This document shows positions 53,000 to 64,000 of a stretch of 64,000 nt of DNA, piece by piece; the first letter of the stretch is position 1; every line of letters begins with the position of its first letter. The position numbers and the translations under genes were made by a program. Source of the DNA: Engraulis encrasicolus (taxonomy: Eukaryota; Chordata; Actinopteri; Clupeiformes; Engraulidae). Below the pieces are notes generated by a model that saw nothing but the letters and a program-made list of their open reading frames with translations, was not told the origin of the DNA and did no database searches. The DNA lies in assembly GCF_034702125.1 (NCBI RefSeq), contig NC_085880.1, positions 20,452,028-20,516,027 on the forward strand. The letters are read 5' to 3'.

Positions 53000-54677
53000 C
53001 GTCTTTTAAAAAATGCCTTCATTTGTCAATGTTTTTTCCCCCTACAATTTATCTCAGAACCCAAAATGTTGGAGGACTTCCACTGTATGAAATTCCCTTT
53101 TTATTCCTGGAACAAAACCCAGCTGCCCGTCTCTCTTGTCTGCTGGATCTCCCATCCTGTCACTGGCGCCAGATGTGAGATGAGTCTATTCAGAAGGCCT
53201 GCGTGTCACCAGGGCCCATGCAACACCCAACCACCCACCCACCCCTTCCCTCTCCCTGCTTGTACCGCTGCAGCCATGCCAACATCTGTCTCTAGCCAGG
53301 GCCCGTGCAACAGCCACCCAACCACCCACCCACCCTTCCCTCTCCCCGCTTGTACCGCCAAGTCAACATCTGTCTCTGGCCAGTGCAGGCATTTGGCGGC
53401 TGCTAGACGTGTCGGGCCCATGCAGCTTCAGAGAGGAAAGTAAAACAAGGCTGCCATGCATTCCTTTGGCTGGTGCACACGGTAAATAGTCCGATGTTAA
53501 TTTAACACTTAAGTGTACAGTAGCAACACTGTGAGGGTTCAATATACTCTCTTGTCTCAATCATGGCTGAATTGGCTACAAGGCATACAGGGCATTTGCC
53601 CGGTGGACTGTTGATGATTTTGGCCTGGCCCTCCCCTCAATGTAGTGGCATCACACTGTAAATTGTCCAGTGTTAATTTAACACTTTACCCTGTTAAGAC
53701 ACGGTGCTATAAATCTGCTGTTACCAAAATGGCAATGACCAAGTTGTAGTGCATTACTAAAGGCCCTGTGCTATGGCATAGTAGTACTAGGGTAGTTAAC
53801 TCTTCGATGACTGTTACAGCGTGCCACTGGAGGTACGGCATGCATTAACCTCTTAGCGCAGCACTATGGCTCTCTGTAATGTCACAGCAATGTTGTTATG
53901 ATGTAGTTAAGCATGTGAATAGGGTCGCCGGCGACCCCTGCTGCAGTAAGAGGCTACGGGGCTACGTGTGTAGTAGCAACACTATTAGAGTACAACATAC
54001 TCTCTCCTCCCAATCATGGCTGGATGGGTCATAAGGCATACAGGGCATTTGCCTGGTGGACTGTTGATGATTTTGTCCTGTCCCTCCACTCAATGTGGTG
54101 GTATCAGTCCTCATGCTGCTATAGCTGACCTTTCTGATTTTAATATTCATTTTGTGGTCATTGTGTTGTGGTCAAAATACCTCGATATACACAGCAAAAA
54201 AATCGTTGTCACAGGCTCAGTGCCTGGCGGACTGGTCTTCGCTGAAAATGCCCAGCCTGATTTTTTAGCCCAGCTCCCAATTAACACTGCGAAACACACA
54301 GTGTGCTGTCAAGAACAAGTATACCTGACGAGTGGCTGGTGTGGTGTGCTGATTGGATGGAGAAATGTTGGGATCAAACGTGTTGGAGGGTTTTGACTTG
54401 CTCATTCCAGAATCTCTCCACCTCCGTGTGACCATCGGATTAGCTCAGCATCCCGCGGTGAGTGTGAGTGTGAAACCTTCCTTGTTTTATCAGTCATTCA
54501 AATATTTGTCCATAGATTATACTTGTACTGCAATGAAGGATTTAACTAATTTTGTGCATATTATACAGGTCTACATTTCTAAATTAATTATTATATATTT
54601 ATGAATGATTCTTGTTGTCAAGCACAGTGAAGGACATTTGAGACAGCTGTAACATTTTACTAATTTGTGAGAGCTAA

Positions 54678-54786
<109 letters not shown>

Positions 54787-55116
54787 CGTGTGCATGCATG
54801 GGTGCGTGTTTGTGTGTTTGCATGTGTGTGCGCGCGTGTGCGTGCGTGCATGTGTGTGCAATGCGTGCATGCGTTTGCGTGCGCGCCCATGCATGCATTT
54901 GTACACACACATCCTGACCTCCTCCCCTAGTGGTCAATGCCCTCTGGCCACCGGGTCGGGTCAGCTGATTGGCAGGTTGCTCTGCAGTGGCGGTCAGTCC
55001 AGTCCACTCCTGGCCACTCCTGGCGTCAGGGCCACTGGCAGCGCATCAGAGAGGGTAATTAAGCAGGGGACTCCGGGGTCAATGTGGACAAATAAATCAC
55101 TCGGATGGCTGCTCTG

Positions 55117-55227
<111 letters not shown>

Positions 55228-55292
55228 GCTCTGCTCTCTACGTACTCCAGCACTAGGCCCAGGAGAGCGTAACCAACAGGCCTCCCTCCCTC

Positions 55293-55462
55293 CAGAGGCG
55301 ACTGTAGGTTTCAGCTGGGGCCCCAAGCAAAATTTCAAAGGTGTGAACATTTGAAAGAAACTTGCCAGTACTGTAGCAAAGTGTGAGCTGTTATTCACCA
55401 TGCAGGGGGTTGGGGGCCCCAAGCGGCTGCCTGCCTAGCCTGGTGACAAGATGCCCCCTCTG
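55293..55462. mobile_element. Short hAT-type element with 8-bp TSD (copied at 57570-57740)
   Basis: Ends cagaggcgactg and atgccccctctg are partly matching inverted repeats, flanked by cctccctc (55285-55292 and 55463-55470). The duplicate in copy 2 has the same flanks, so the insertion came before the duplication. Confidence 0.75.
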
Positions 55463-56960
55463 CCTCCCTCCCCCACGCCTGCTAACTAACACCCATGCCT
55501 GAAGTGCACCAGTCTGGCCTTATGAGTCCCTATGTTGCACGCTTGTACCGCTGCAGCCATGCCAACATCTGTCTCTAGCCAGGGCCCGTGCAACAGCCAC
55601 CCAACCACCCACCCACCCTTCCCTCTCCCCGCTTGTACCGCCAAGTCAACATCTGTCTCTGGCCAGTGCAGGCATTTGGCGGCTGCTAGACGTGTCGGGC
55701 CCATGCAGCTTCAGAGAGGAAAGTAAAACAAGGCTGCCATGCATTCCTTTGGCTGGTGCACACGGTAAATAGTCCGATGTTAATTTAACACTTAAGTGTA
55801 CAGTAGCAACACTGTGAGGGTTCAATATACTCTCTTGTCTCAATCATGGCTGAATTGGCTACAAGGCATACAGGGCATTTGCCCGGTGGACTGTTGATGA
55901 TTTTGGCCTGGCCCTCCCCTCAATGTAGTGGCATCACACTGTAAATTGTCCAGTGTTAATTTAACACTTTACCCTGTTAAGACACGGTGCTATAAATCTG
56001 CTGTTACCAAAATGGCAATGACCAAGTTGTAGTGCATTACTAAAGGCCCTGTGCTATGGCATAGTAGTACTAGGGTAGTTAACTCTTCGATGACTGTTAC
56101 AGCGTGCCACTGGAGGTACGGCATGCATTTACCTCTTAGCGCAGCACTATGGCTCTCTGTAATGTCATAGAAACGTTGTTATGATGTAGTTAAGCATGTG
56201 AATAGGGTCGCCGGCGACCCCTGCTGCAGTAAGAGGCTAAGGGGCTACGTGTGTAGTAGCAACACTATTAGAGTACAACATACTCTCTCCTCCCAATCAT
56301 GGCTGGATGGGTCATAAGGCATACAGGGCATTTGCCTGGTGGACTGTTGATGATTTTGTCCTGTCCCTCCACTCAATGTGGTGGTATCAGTCCTCATGCC
56401 GCTATAGCTGACCTTTCTGATTTTAATATTCATTTTGTGGTCATTGTGTTGTGGTCAAAATACCTCGATATACACAGCAAAAAAATCGTTGTCACAGGCT
56501 CAGTGCCTGGCGGACTGGTCTTCGCTGAAAATGCCCAGCCTGATTTTTTAGCCCAGCTCCCAATTAACACTGCGAAACACACAGTGTGCTGTCAAGAACA
56601 AGTATACCTGACGAGTGGCTGGTGTGGTGTGCTGATTGGATGGAGAAATGTTGGGATCAAACGTGTTGGAGGGTTTTGACTTGCTCATTCCAGAATCTCT
56701 CCACCTCCGTGTGACCATCGGATTAGCTCAGCATCCCGCGGTGAGTGTGAGTGTGAAACCTTCCTTGTTTTATCAGTCATTCAAATATTTGTCCATAGAT
56801 TATACTTGTACTGCAATGAAGGATTTAACTAATTTTGTGCATATTATACAGGTCTACATTTCTAGATTAATTATGATATATTTATGAATGATTCTTGTTG
56901 TCAAGCACAGTGAAGGACATTTGAGACAGCTGTAACATTTTACTAATTTGTGAGAGCTAA

Positions 56961-57069
<109 letters not shown>

Positions 57070-57399
57070 CGTGTGCATGCATGGGTGCGTGTTTGTGTGT
57101 TTGCATGTGTGTGCGCGCGTGTGCGTGCGTGCATGTGTGTGCAATGCGTGCATGCGTGTGTGTGCGCGCCCATGCATGCATTTGTACACACACATCCTGA
57201 CCTCCTCCCCTAGTGGTCAATGCCCTCTGGCCACCGGGTCGGGTCAGCTGATTGGCAGGTTGCTCTGCAGTGGCGGTCAGTCCAGTCCACTCCTGGCCAC
57301 TCCTGGCGTCAGGGCCACTGGCAGCGCATCAGAGAGGGTAATTAAGCAGGGGACTCCGGGGTCAATGTGGACAAATAAATCACTCGGATGGCTGCTCTG

Positions 57400-57504
<105 letters not shown>

Positions 57505-57854
57505 GCTCTGCTCTCTACGTACTCCAGCACTAGGCCCAGGAGAGCGTAACCAACAGGCCTCCCTCCCTCCAGAGGCGACTGTAGGTTTCAGCTGGGGCCC
57601 CAAGCGAAATTTCAAAAGGAGCGAACATTTGAAAGAAACGTGCCACTACTGTAGCAAAGTGTGAGCTGTTATTCACCATGCAGGGGGTTGGGGGCCCCAA
57701 GCGGCTGCCTGCCTAGCCTGGTGACAAGATGCCCCCTCTGCCTCCCTCCCCCACGCCTGCTAACTAACACCCATGCCTGAAGTGCACCAGTCTGGCCTTA
57801 TGAGTCCCTATGTTGCACACATACCCTCCCCAACGCACACGTTCGAGAGCACGC

Positions 57855-58069
<215 letters not shown>

Positions 58070-58224
58070 CAAACACACCCATGGGAAATGAAACAGCAAA
58101 CACAGAGAAAGCTTAGGGAAAGAGATCAAAAAGCTGTGTACAACAAAACACAGGCTTTATTTTGCAGATCAAGGCAGAGCAGGCATCTCTTAAGTCAGAC
58201 TTCATTAAGGAATAAACCAGATTG

Positions 58225-58574
58225 CAGGGCTGTAACGATACACTCAACTCACGATTTGGTTAGTATCACGATTTTTGACCCATCGTTTGATAAACCCCAC
58301 GATTCTTAAAATAATTGATTTAATAAAAACTATGAGAGTTCATAGAATAGGTTACAAGAGGTTACTAATCATGTAAAAAAGTTGAACAACAATAATAATG
58401 GTGATGATGATTTGAAGCTTCGATGCACTATCACATTATGTTCTGTGGTTGTTTTCTGGACTAAAAGACAACACAACTGTGAAAGGATGTATCATGATAC
58501 TGTTTTCTTGCACAGCAATACAGTATCATGTGTGTTGCGATTTCACGGTTTGAAGCAGTATTGTTACAGCCCTA
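58225..58574. mobile_element. Short hAT-type element with 8-bp TSD
   Basis: Ends cagggctgtaacgatac and gtattgttacagcccta are inverted repeats flanked by ccagattg (58217-58224 and 58575-58582). Confidence 0.92.
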
Positions 58575-58731
58575 CCAGATTGGCTAAGTCAAATCTCTGC
58601 TCTGTATGTGCATCAGTAGCCACAGGAGTTGCTTGCTGTGCGTTACGTACGCTTATAAACTTCCCTCCCACAAGACATCGTTTTAAGACACATGTTTACG
58701 TCTGAAATAAACAACCCAGTCACAGCTATAG

Positions 58732-58945
58732 CAGAGATTCTTTAAGTATAGAGATATGCCAACATAATAGGTTTCTATGGGCACCTAACGCGACCAGGTT
58801 CCGGTCTGCCTAAAGGGCCGTGTCATAATGCTCCTACAATGAATAGAACAGTCCTTAGGTCTGCCTAGGTCTGCCTAAGGGGGGCCATAATAGAACCAGG
58901 AAACAATGGGCCAATGGAACCTCTCTCTCTCTACTCTCTCTGGCT
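58732..58945. repeat. Dispersed repeat, copy 2
   Basis: Partner of 30692-30862, with an extra internal aggtctgcctaggtctgcct duplication. Confidence 0.7.
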
Positions 58946-59415
58946 ATAGTGCTTCAGCCACTGCAGGTGCCAAATTACAACACACAGATTGAGTTAACGT
59001 TCATATAGTTCACTTCCCGCCCCCAATGTTCAGTAAGCATGCATTTGACAAGCCCGCTGGCCCTAGAGAGCATAGGCTATCACCTGCACCCCCTGTGCGT
59101 ACGTTGTAGGCTATGCCTAGAGAGTTTGGAAAGCATGACCACTTGTAATGCGGAGGAGGAAGGGGAGGAAGTGAGGCCACTTGTTTGTTTGCACATGGCA
59201 GATGGATGAGCAGGAGGGCTGGGATTAGATCTCAGAGAGGGCGGAGGACAGGTGAGAGACCTGCTGCCCATGGGCTGCTCTGCAACTATGTTTATAAAAG
59301 GCTTTTAAAGCATTTTATTGCTTACTATCTGACAGGACAGTGGAGGAGAGATAGATCATTGGCACTGGGCCCAGGTGATTACAGTGTTAGAAATGTAAAG
59401 ATGGTGGCTTCTTAA

Positions 59416-59985
59416 ACACTTAGGGTTTCTTTTGCCTTAATATAAGACATGTAAAAGTTTTTATCTTTTACCTGACATGTTTCTTCCGTCTTCATCAGAG
59501 GGTCACTGTGATGTTGATGAGTGACGTGCTTTAAAAGAGTGTGAAAGGGAAACAGAACAAAGACATACAAGAGCAATAAAGGAGAGATCCACACAGGAGA
59601 ACCTCAAATCAGCAATAACTGACCACTGTAGGAGGGAAAATCACATCATGGACTGGGACAAGGCAAAAGTCATACAGCAAGAGAACAACAGATACCACCC
59701 CTGGATTAAGGAGTCTATGGAGGACAGAAAGCGTAGCCCAAGTACCATGAACAGGGATGAGCGGGCATAAATGCTCTCACACACCTGGACCACCATCCTA
59801 ATAGGACCAACCTTTCATTATTGGCAGGCAGGTCACACCTCCACAACAACATCAGCTGTTTTTAAAGCACTTCGCTCATCAACATCACAGTGACCCTCTG
59901 ATGAAGACGGAAGTAACACCGTCGAAACATAAGATAAAAACTTTCACGTGTCTTAAGGCAAAAGAAAACCCTAAGTGTTTAAGTT
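59416..59985 (+). mobile_element. Penelope-like retroelement fragment with inverted flanks
   Basis: Arms 59416-59535 and 59855-59985 are inverted repeats (e.g. gggtttcttttgccttaa and ttaaggcaaaagaaaaccc; tcatcagagggtcactgtga and its complement). Between them a frame read from about 59577 translates to KERSTQENLKSAITDHCRRE, then NHIMDW, WIKES, KRSP and MNRDE, then a stop. This resembles the C-terminal region of reverse-transcriptase/GIY-YIG polyproteins of Penelope-like elements. The right arm contains a hammerhead-like core (CTGATGA 59898, GACGG/CCGTC stem, GAAA 59924). Confidence 0.6.
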
Positions 59986-60501
59986 AAACAGTTAGACATA
60001 ATGAACTTAATACATATGGTGGCTTCTTGTTCAGTCCAAAATGATGCCCAATCTTTTGTCTTCTATTCTGCTTCCACAACCAGCAAGAAATATTGAAAAG
60101 GCTTTAAAATGCTACACAGTGAGCTGTCTGTTAATGGGTTCCAGGAACATGGATTAGATTGGATTTTAGATGGAATTTCACAGCATGCCATGCAAATTGG
60201 CATCCTGTGGGGCAAAGTACACAGCAGCAGAGCTCATTCAGCACTCTGAGAGTTGACTTAGTGTTGGCTGTACCCTCTATGTGTTCAATTAACACTGCAC
60301 GTTTTACAGGAGGAGTAATTCCTGTTCATGGAATGACAGGATATGTGACTGTGATATGTAAACGATTAAAATCACGTTCAGGAAAATTGTAGCACAGCCC
60401 AGGAAGAGTACTGCTATTTAAACGGTTTAGATAGGGAGGAGGAAATGAAGGTCATATGCATACAGGTCTATGCAAGTATTTAGGCTACAGTATGTATGTA
60501 T

Positions 60502-61315
60502 TAGTGGTGGGCCGTTATCGGCGTTAACGTGCTGCGATAATGTGAGACTCTTGTCGCCCGATAAAGAAAATATCGCACGTTAATCTATTCTCAAAATATG
60601 GGTTTTGGTATGCACATCACCATAGCGTTCCATTGACAGACGCTTTCAGACTGCGCTCCAGTCGCTTTCTCTCCACCTGTTGCTTCAGCAGACCAAGGCT
60701 ACTAAATATGATCAGTGTTTGCATGCTGAAAACATTAATCCCTCTGCCGTGGTAGGTGTTGTTTGAGTGCTTTTTCATAAGTGGTAGACTAGAGAGATGT
60801 TATTGTTTGAGGTGAAGCGGTAGATACTAGAGGCATTATTGTGTGTGAGTAGGCCTACCAGCCCGACATAACCTAGGCTACATTTCCTCTCGCATTGCAT
60901 GGAACACATAAACAACTTCCAGAAATCTTGCCTGCGCCATAATTGCAAAACATTCCGTGTGACATGCATTTTGAAGATTGTCAAACTGAAACTGTCAATA
61001 TCTACTCTCGCTGAATGTTTGTGTTGCTATCGTGCATTTGCGACTAAGTGAGATATTCTAATGTCAGACGGTAATAAACCTTGCGGTTGTTGCAATTGAT
61101 TTTTTTTTGGCAAACTGAATTAATTTTGAGTTGTAAATCCTCTGGCATTCTAACTCTGAGAACAACTGTCAGGTTTAGGCCAAATTGCCGTGGGCCAGTG
61201 CTGTTGGTTCTACATATCCAGTAGCCTGCCTCTGCTGAGGGCTGCTGAGCTTACTGTGCGCAGAGCTCCTCCCTCTCTTAAAGGAGCCGCTGCTCTTTTT
61301 AACAGTCAGTGGCAG

Positions 61316-61383
<68 letters not shown>

Positions 61384-61782
61384 AAATGCTGAATTGTTGA
61401 GGTCATTTTGTTTAAATAGCCTAATTGTTTGATAGATTTATCTGTATTTGCCTCTACAACTTATAGCGCTGTTCATTTTGAAATTTCAGTATCTTATAAC
61501 TGTAAATGCTTCCTATTGGACACACTTTGCACATATTGCAGTGCGTTTTTTTTTTCATCACCAAGTATCAACATGACCATTTTTTGAAGATGAGATGCAT
61601 TTTGGAAAAAAAGATGAGCTCTGTTCTAATGCGCCATCTGTCTTAAGAAACTCCAAGGGTTTTTTCGGCATTATTTCGCGCCATTTCTGAATTAGCCATT
61701 TTGATATAGATTAATCTAGATTAATTTCATAATTACAGTGAGATTAATCTAGATTAAAAAAATTAATCTATGCCCACCTCTA
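60502..61782. mobile_element. hAT-type element, 1.28 kb, with 8-bp TSD
   Basis: Ends tagtggtgggcc and gcccacctcta are inverted repeats flanked by gtatgtat (60494-60501 and 61783-61790). tagattaatctagattaa is repeated near the right end. No transposase is visible; a (CT)n run (61319-61381) lies inside. Confidence 0.85.
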
Positions 61783-61873
61783 GTATGTATGTATGTATGT
61801 ATGTATGTATGTATGTATGTATGTATGTATGTATGTATGTATGTATGTATGTCTGTATGTCTGTATGTCTCTG

Positions 61874-61928
<55 letters not shown>

Positions 61929-61975
61929 ATGTATGTATGTATGTATGTATGTATGTATGTATGTACCTATGTATG
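61783..61975. repeat. (GTAT)n-(GTCT)n-(GTAT)n microsatellite
   Basis: Starts exactly at the right target duplication of the hAT-type element and runs through three blocks of tetranucleotide repeat. Only a short gtatgtat remains on the element's left side. Confidence 0.95.
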
Positions 61976-62364
61976 CAGGTCTATGTGATAAATTATTTCG
62001 TTCATTATCGTTTGTTGCATTTTTATATCCCACTATCATTTTTTTATCTGTGTGAAAACAAAAATACATGACATTGCAATGTTTATTTGCACATATTTGG
62101 TCAAATCTGTAATTTATTTTGATATTCTAAATAATGACATTCATGTGACCAATATATAGGGCTGTAATGCAACTCTGGCTGTCACGTTGTTGCCTGAAGG
62201 CTGTTATAACGGCATTTCCTGTTGTTCAGGCTTGTTGTGGGCTGTTCCTGTCTGAGGTAAACAAGTAGAAGGCTTTCTTTAAGTCCTCTTTCAACCCCCA
62301 TCCATAAGTTTGTTTGGTGGCCCTCTCTGTGAATGGACCTGGGGAGCCCCTGTCAAGAGTAGTG

Positions 62365-62650
62365 TATGGCGTGGCTGGATTGGCCATATGGCATACAGGG
62401 CATTTGCCCGGTGGACTGATGATGGTTTGGGCCCTGGCCCTCCCTCAATGGTATCAGTCCTCATGCCGCTACAGCAGACCTATCCGAAACAGTTAGATAT
62501 ATGGTAAATAAAGCATGTGGGGTGTGGTGGTCACAACAGCTAGCATATTAGATGACTAAAAATGTTGTCACAGGTTGTCAATGCTTGGGGAACCAATCGC
62601 TGAAAATGCCCGACCCGTTTTCCTTGCTTTTTTTTATCCCAGTCCAGCCT
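62365..62650. mobile_element. Inverted-repeat element, gggcaggactgg family relative
   Basis: Ends ggctggattggcca and cccagtccagcc are imperfect inverted repeats. Internal ggcatacagggcatttgcc matches the copies near 53.6, 54.0 and 56.3 kb. Confidence 0.65.
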
Positions 62651-63150
62651 TTGTGGTGTGTATGTGTTCGGGTGAATATGTGTGGATCGGGGAGGTGAGG
62701 GTGGTTGGTTCAGAGATGGGGGGATGGGGGTGAGTGGGTGGATGTGTGTGTGTGTGTGTGGAGGGGTGTGTGTGTGGAGGGTGGTGTGTGTGTGTAAGGG
62801 GTGCTGAATCAGAGAGACGGTGGAGGTGGCACCATGTCCAATCGGTCTTTTCTCCCGCGGGTCAGGGCCCCTCTGTCTGGGTGCGCTCGCGTCCTTCTCT
62901 CAGAAGTTTCTCCTCTTTCACGCGCACAATGTAACTGTCAGTCTGAACAACGCATCCTGCCGACTCTGGCTCCACTGCTTGCCGGGCAACACAATATTTC
63001 ACAGCGCCAAACAATCGCCTGTCTGCCCCGGCTAACCATATGGTTACTATGGGGGCGCAATATTGACACACATCACTAATCATTCAAAATAAGACAGAGG
63101 AAAAAAAGAGAGGGAAAATCTGAAGGAAGGGAAGAGGGTGAGAGAGTGGT

Positions 63151-63163
63151 GTGTGTGCTTGTG

Positions 63164-63231
<68 letters not shown>
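63151..63231. repeat. (GT)n microsatellite
   Basis: About 35 GT units with two early interruptions. Confidence 0.95.
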
Positions 63232-63233
<2 letters not shown>

Positions 63234-63456
63234 GTGATGCAGAACACAGCGCAGGAAGTGAGTTGAGACATTTTGCTCTTAGACTCCATGGTTATGTATT
63301 TTACTTGATCATGTAATGTATCGCTTTATGAACCTCTGTATCCATCAGAGTGGGCACAGCAAATGTGTGAAATATCCTACTCTCATTATTAAAAGATTGC
63401 AATTATTTTTTGTTAATGCAGAAGGAAAAGACAACGAAAGTGCAGCTTATCATTGT

Positions 63457-63620
63457 GTATACATTACATTACATTAAATTGCATTTGGCAGACGCTTTAT
63501 AACAAAAGTGACTTTCAAAAGATGACATAATCATACGCAACATCACTAGCAAATACAAAGTGCACAGGAAATATACAGAACAACAAGTGCAGATGCAAAG
63601 AGTTTTTATTTTTTGTTTTA
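63457..63620 (-). mobile_element. SINE/LINE tail family, minus strand
   Basis: Complement of the 32690-32835 sequence: acattacattacatt, then gcatttggcagacgctttat and gcacaggaaatatacagaac. Same family as 13868-13996. Confidence 0.75.
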
Positions 63621-63623
63621 TGT

Positions 63624-63725
<102 letters not shown>

Positions 63726-64000
63726 CATGTCAAGAGTCTGCCCTGGGGCTAGGCCAGCTCAAGCATTAGTCTAGTATATTCTCATGAAAGAGGAGAGTCT
63801 TTACTTGTTTCTTGAAGGCTGCAAGAGATGTGTGTGATACCCATGATATGTTACGAATCATCCCCTTTTTAATGGCATTTCAATGATTCGTCATCATACA
63901 GAAACTGACTAAATAGGTCAAGAGGACGAAGTAAAGCCTGATGTTAGTCCATGAGACTGACCAGTGAATTAAGTTATATTAATCAAGGTAGGAATTATGA

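Overview
This is nuclear DNA from a ray-finned (teleost-type) fish. The genes are split by GT-AG introns, and their proteins match vertebrate families closely. The non-coding DNA is packed with features typical of fish genomes: very long (CA)n and (CT)n microsatellites, tRNA-derived SINEs, short hAT-type elements with 8-bp target duplications, Tc1/mariner relics and LINE 3' ends. I cannot name the species from the sequence.

Three protein genes are supported. (1) Positions 234-15383, plus strand: a complete 12-exon equilibrative nucleoside transporter of the ENT1 type (slc29a1, 448 aa); its 5' non-coding exon lies upstream of the window. (2) Positions 20129-22578, plus strand: ccdc177, an Arg/Glu-rich coiled-coil protein of about 622 aa, split here by one 581-bp intron. 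(3) Positions 28518-40253, minus strand: a complete 7-exon ZIP9-type zinc transporter (slc39a9-like, 305 aa), with a TCTCGCGAG promoter motif just upstream of its start. CCDC177 and SLC39A9 are also neighbours on human 14q24, so that pairing is ancient; ENT1 beside them differs from human. The three proteins share no pathway.

From 40.3 kb to the end I found no gene. That part holds microsatellites, a 2.28-kb tandem duplication (53258-57818), foldback and hAT-type elements, a Penelope-like retroelement fragment, an 870-bp purine-strand tract and SINEs.

The observations most worth a second look are places where repeats have reworked gene structure. An AGGTG-flanked intron in ccdc177 looks like a transposon-made intron gain. 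A minisatellite in slc39a9 has the exon 6 splice junction as its repeat unit. Two slc29a1 exons have partial upstream tandem copies that include their 3' splice sites. The slc39a9 gene also has an acceptor on a bare (TG)n tract and a GC-AG intron. A hammerhead-ribozyme-like fold lies in slc29a1 intron 10. All calls are from reading the sequence by eye; no database search was run.
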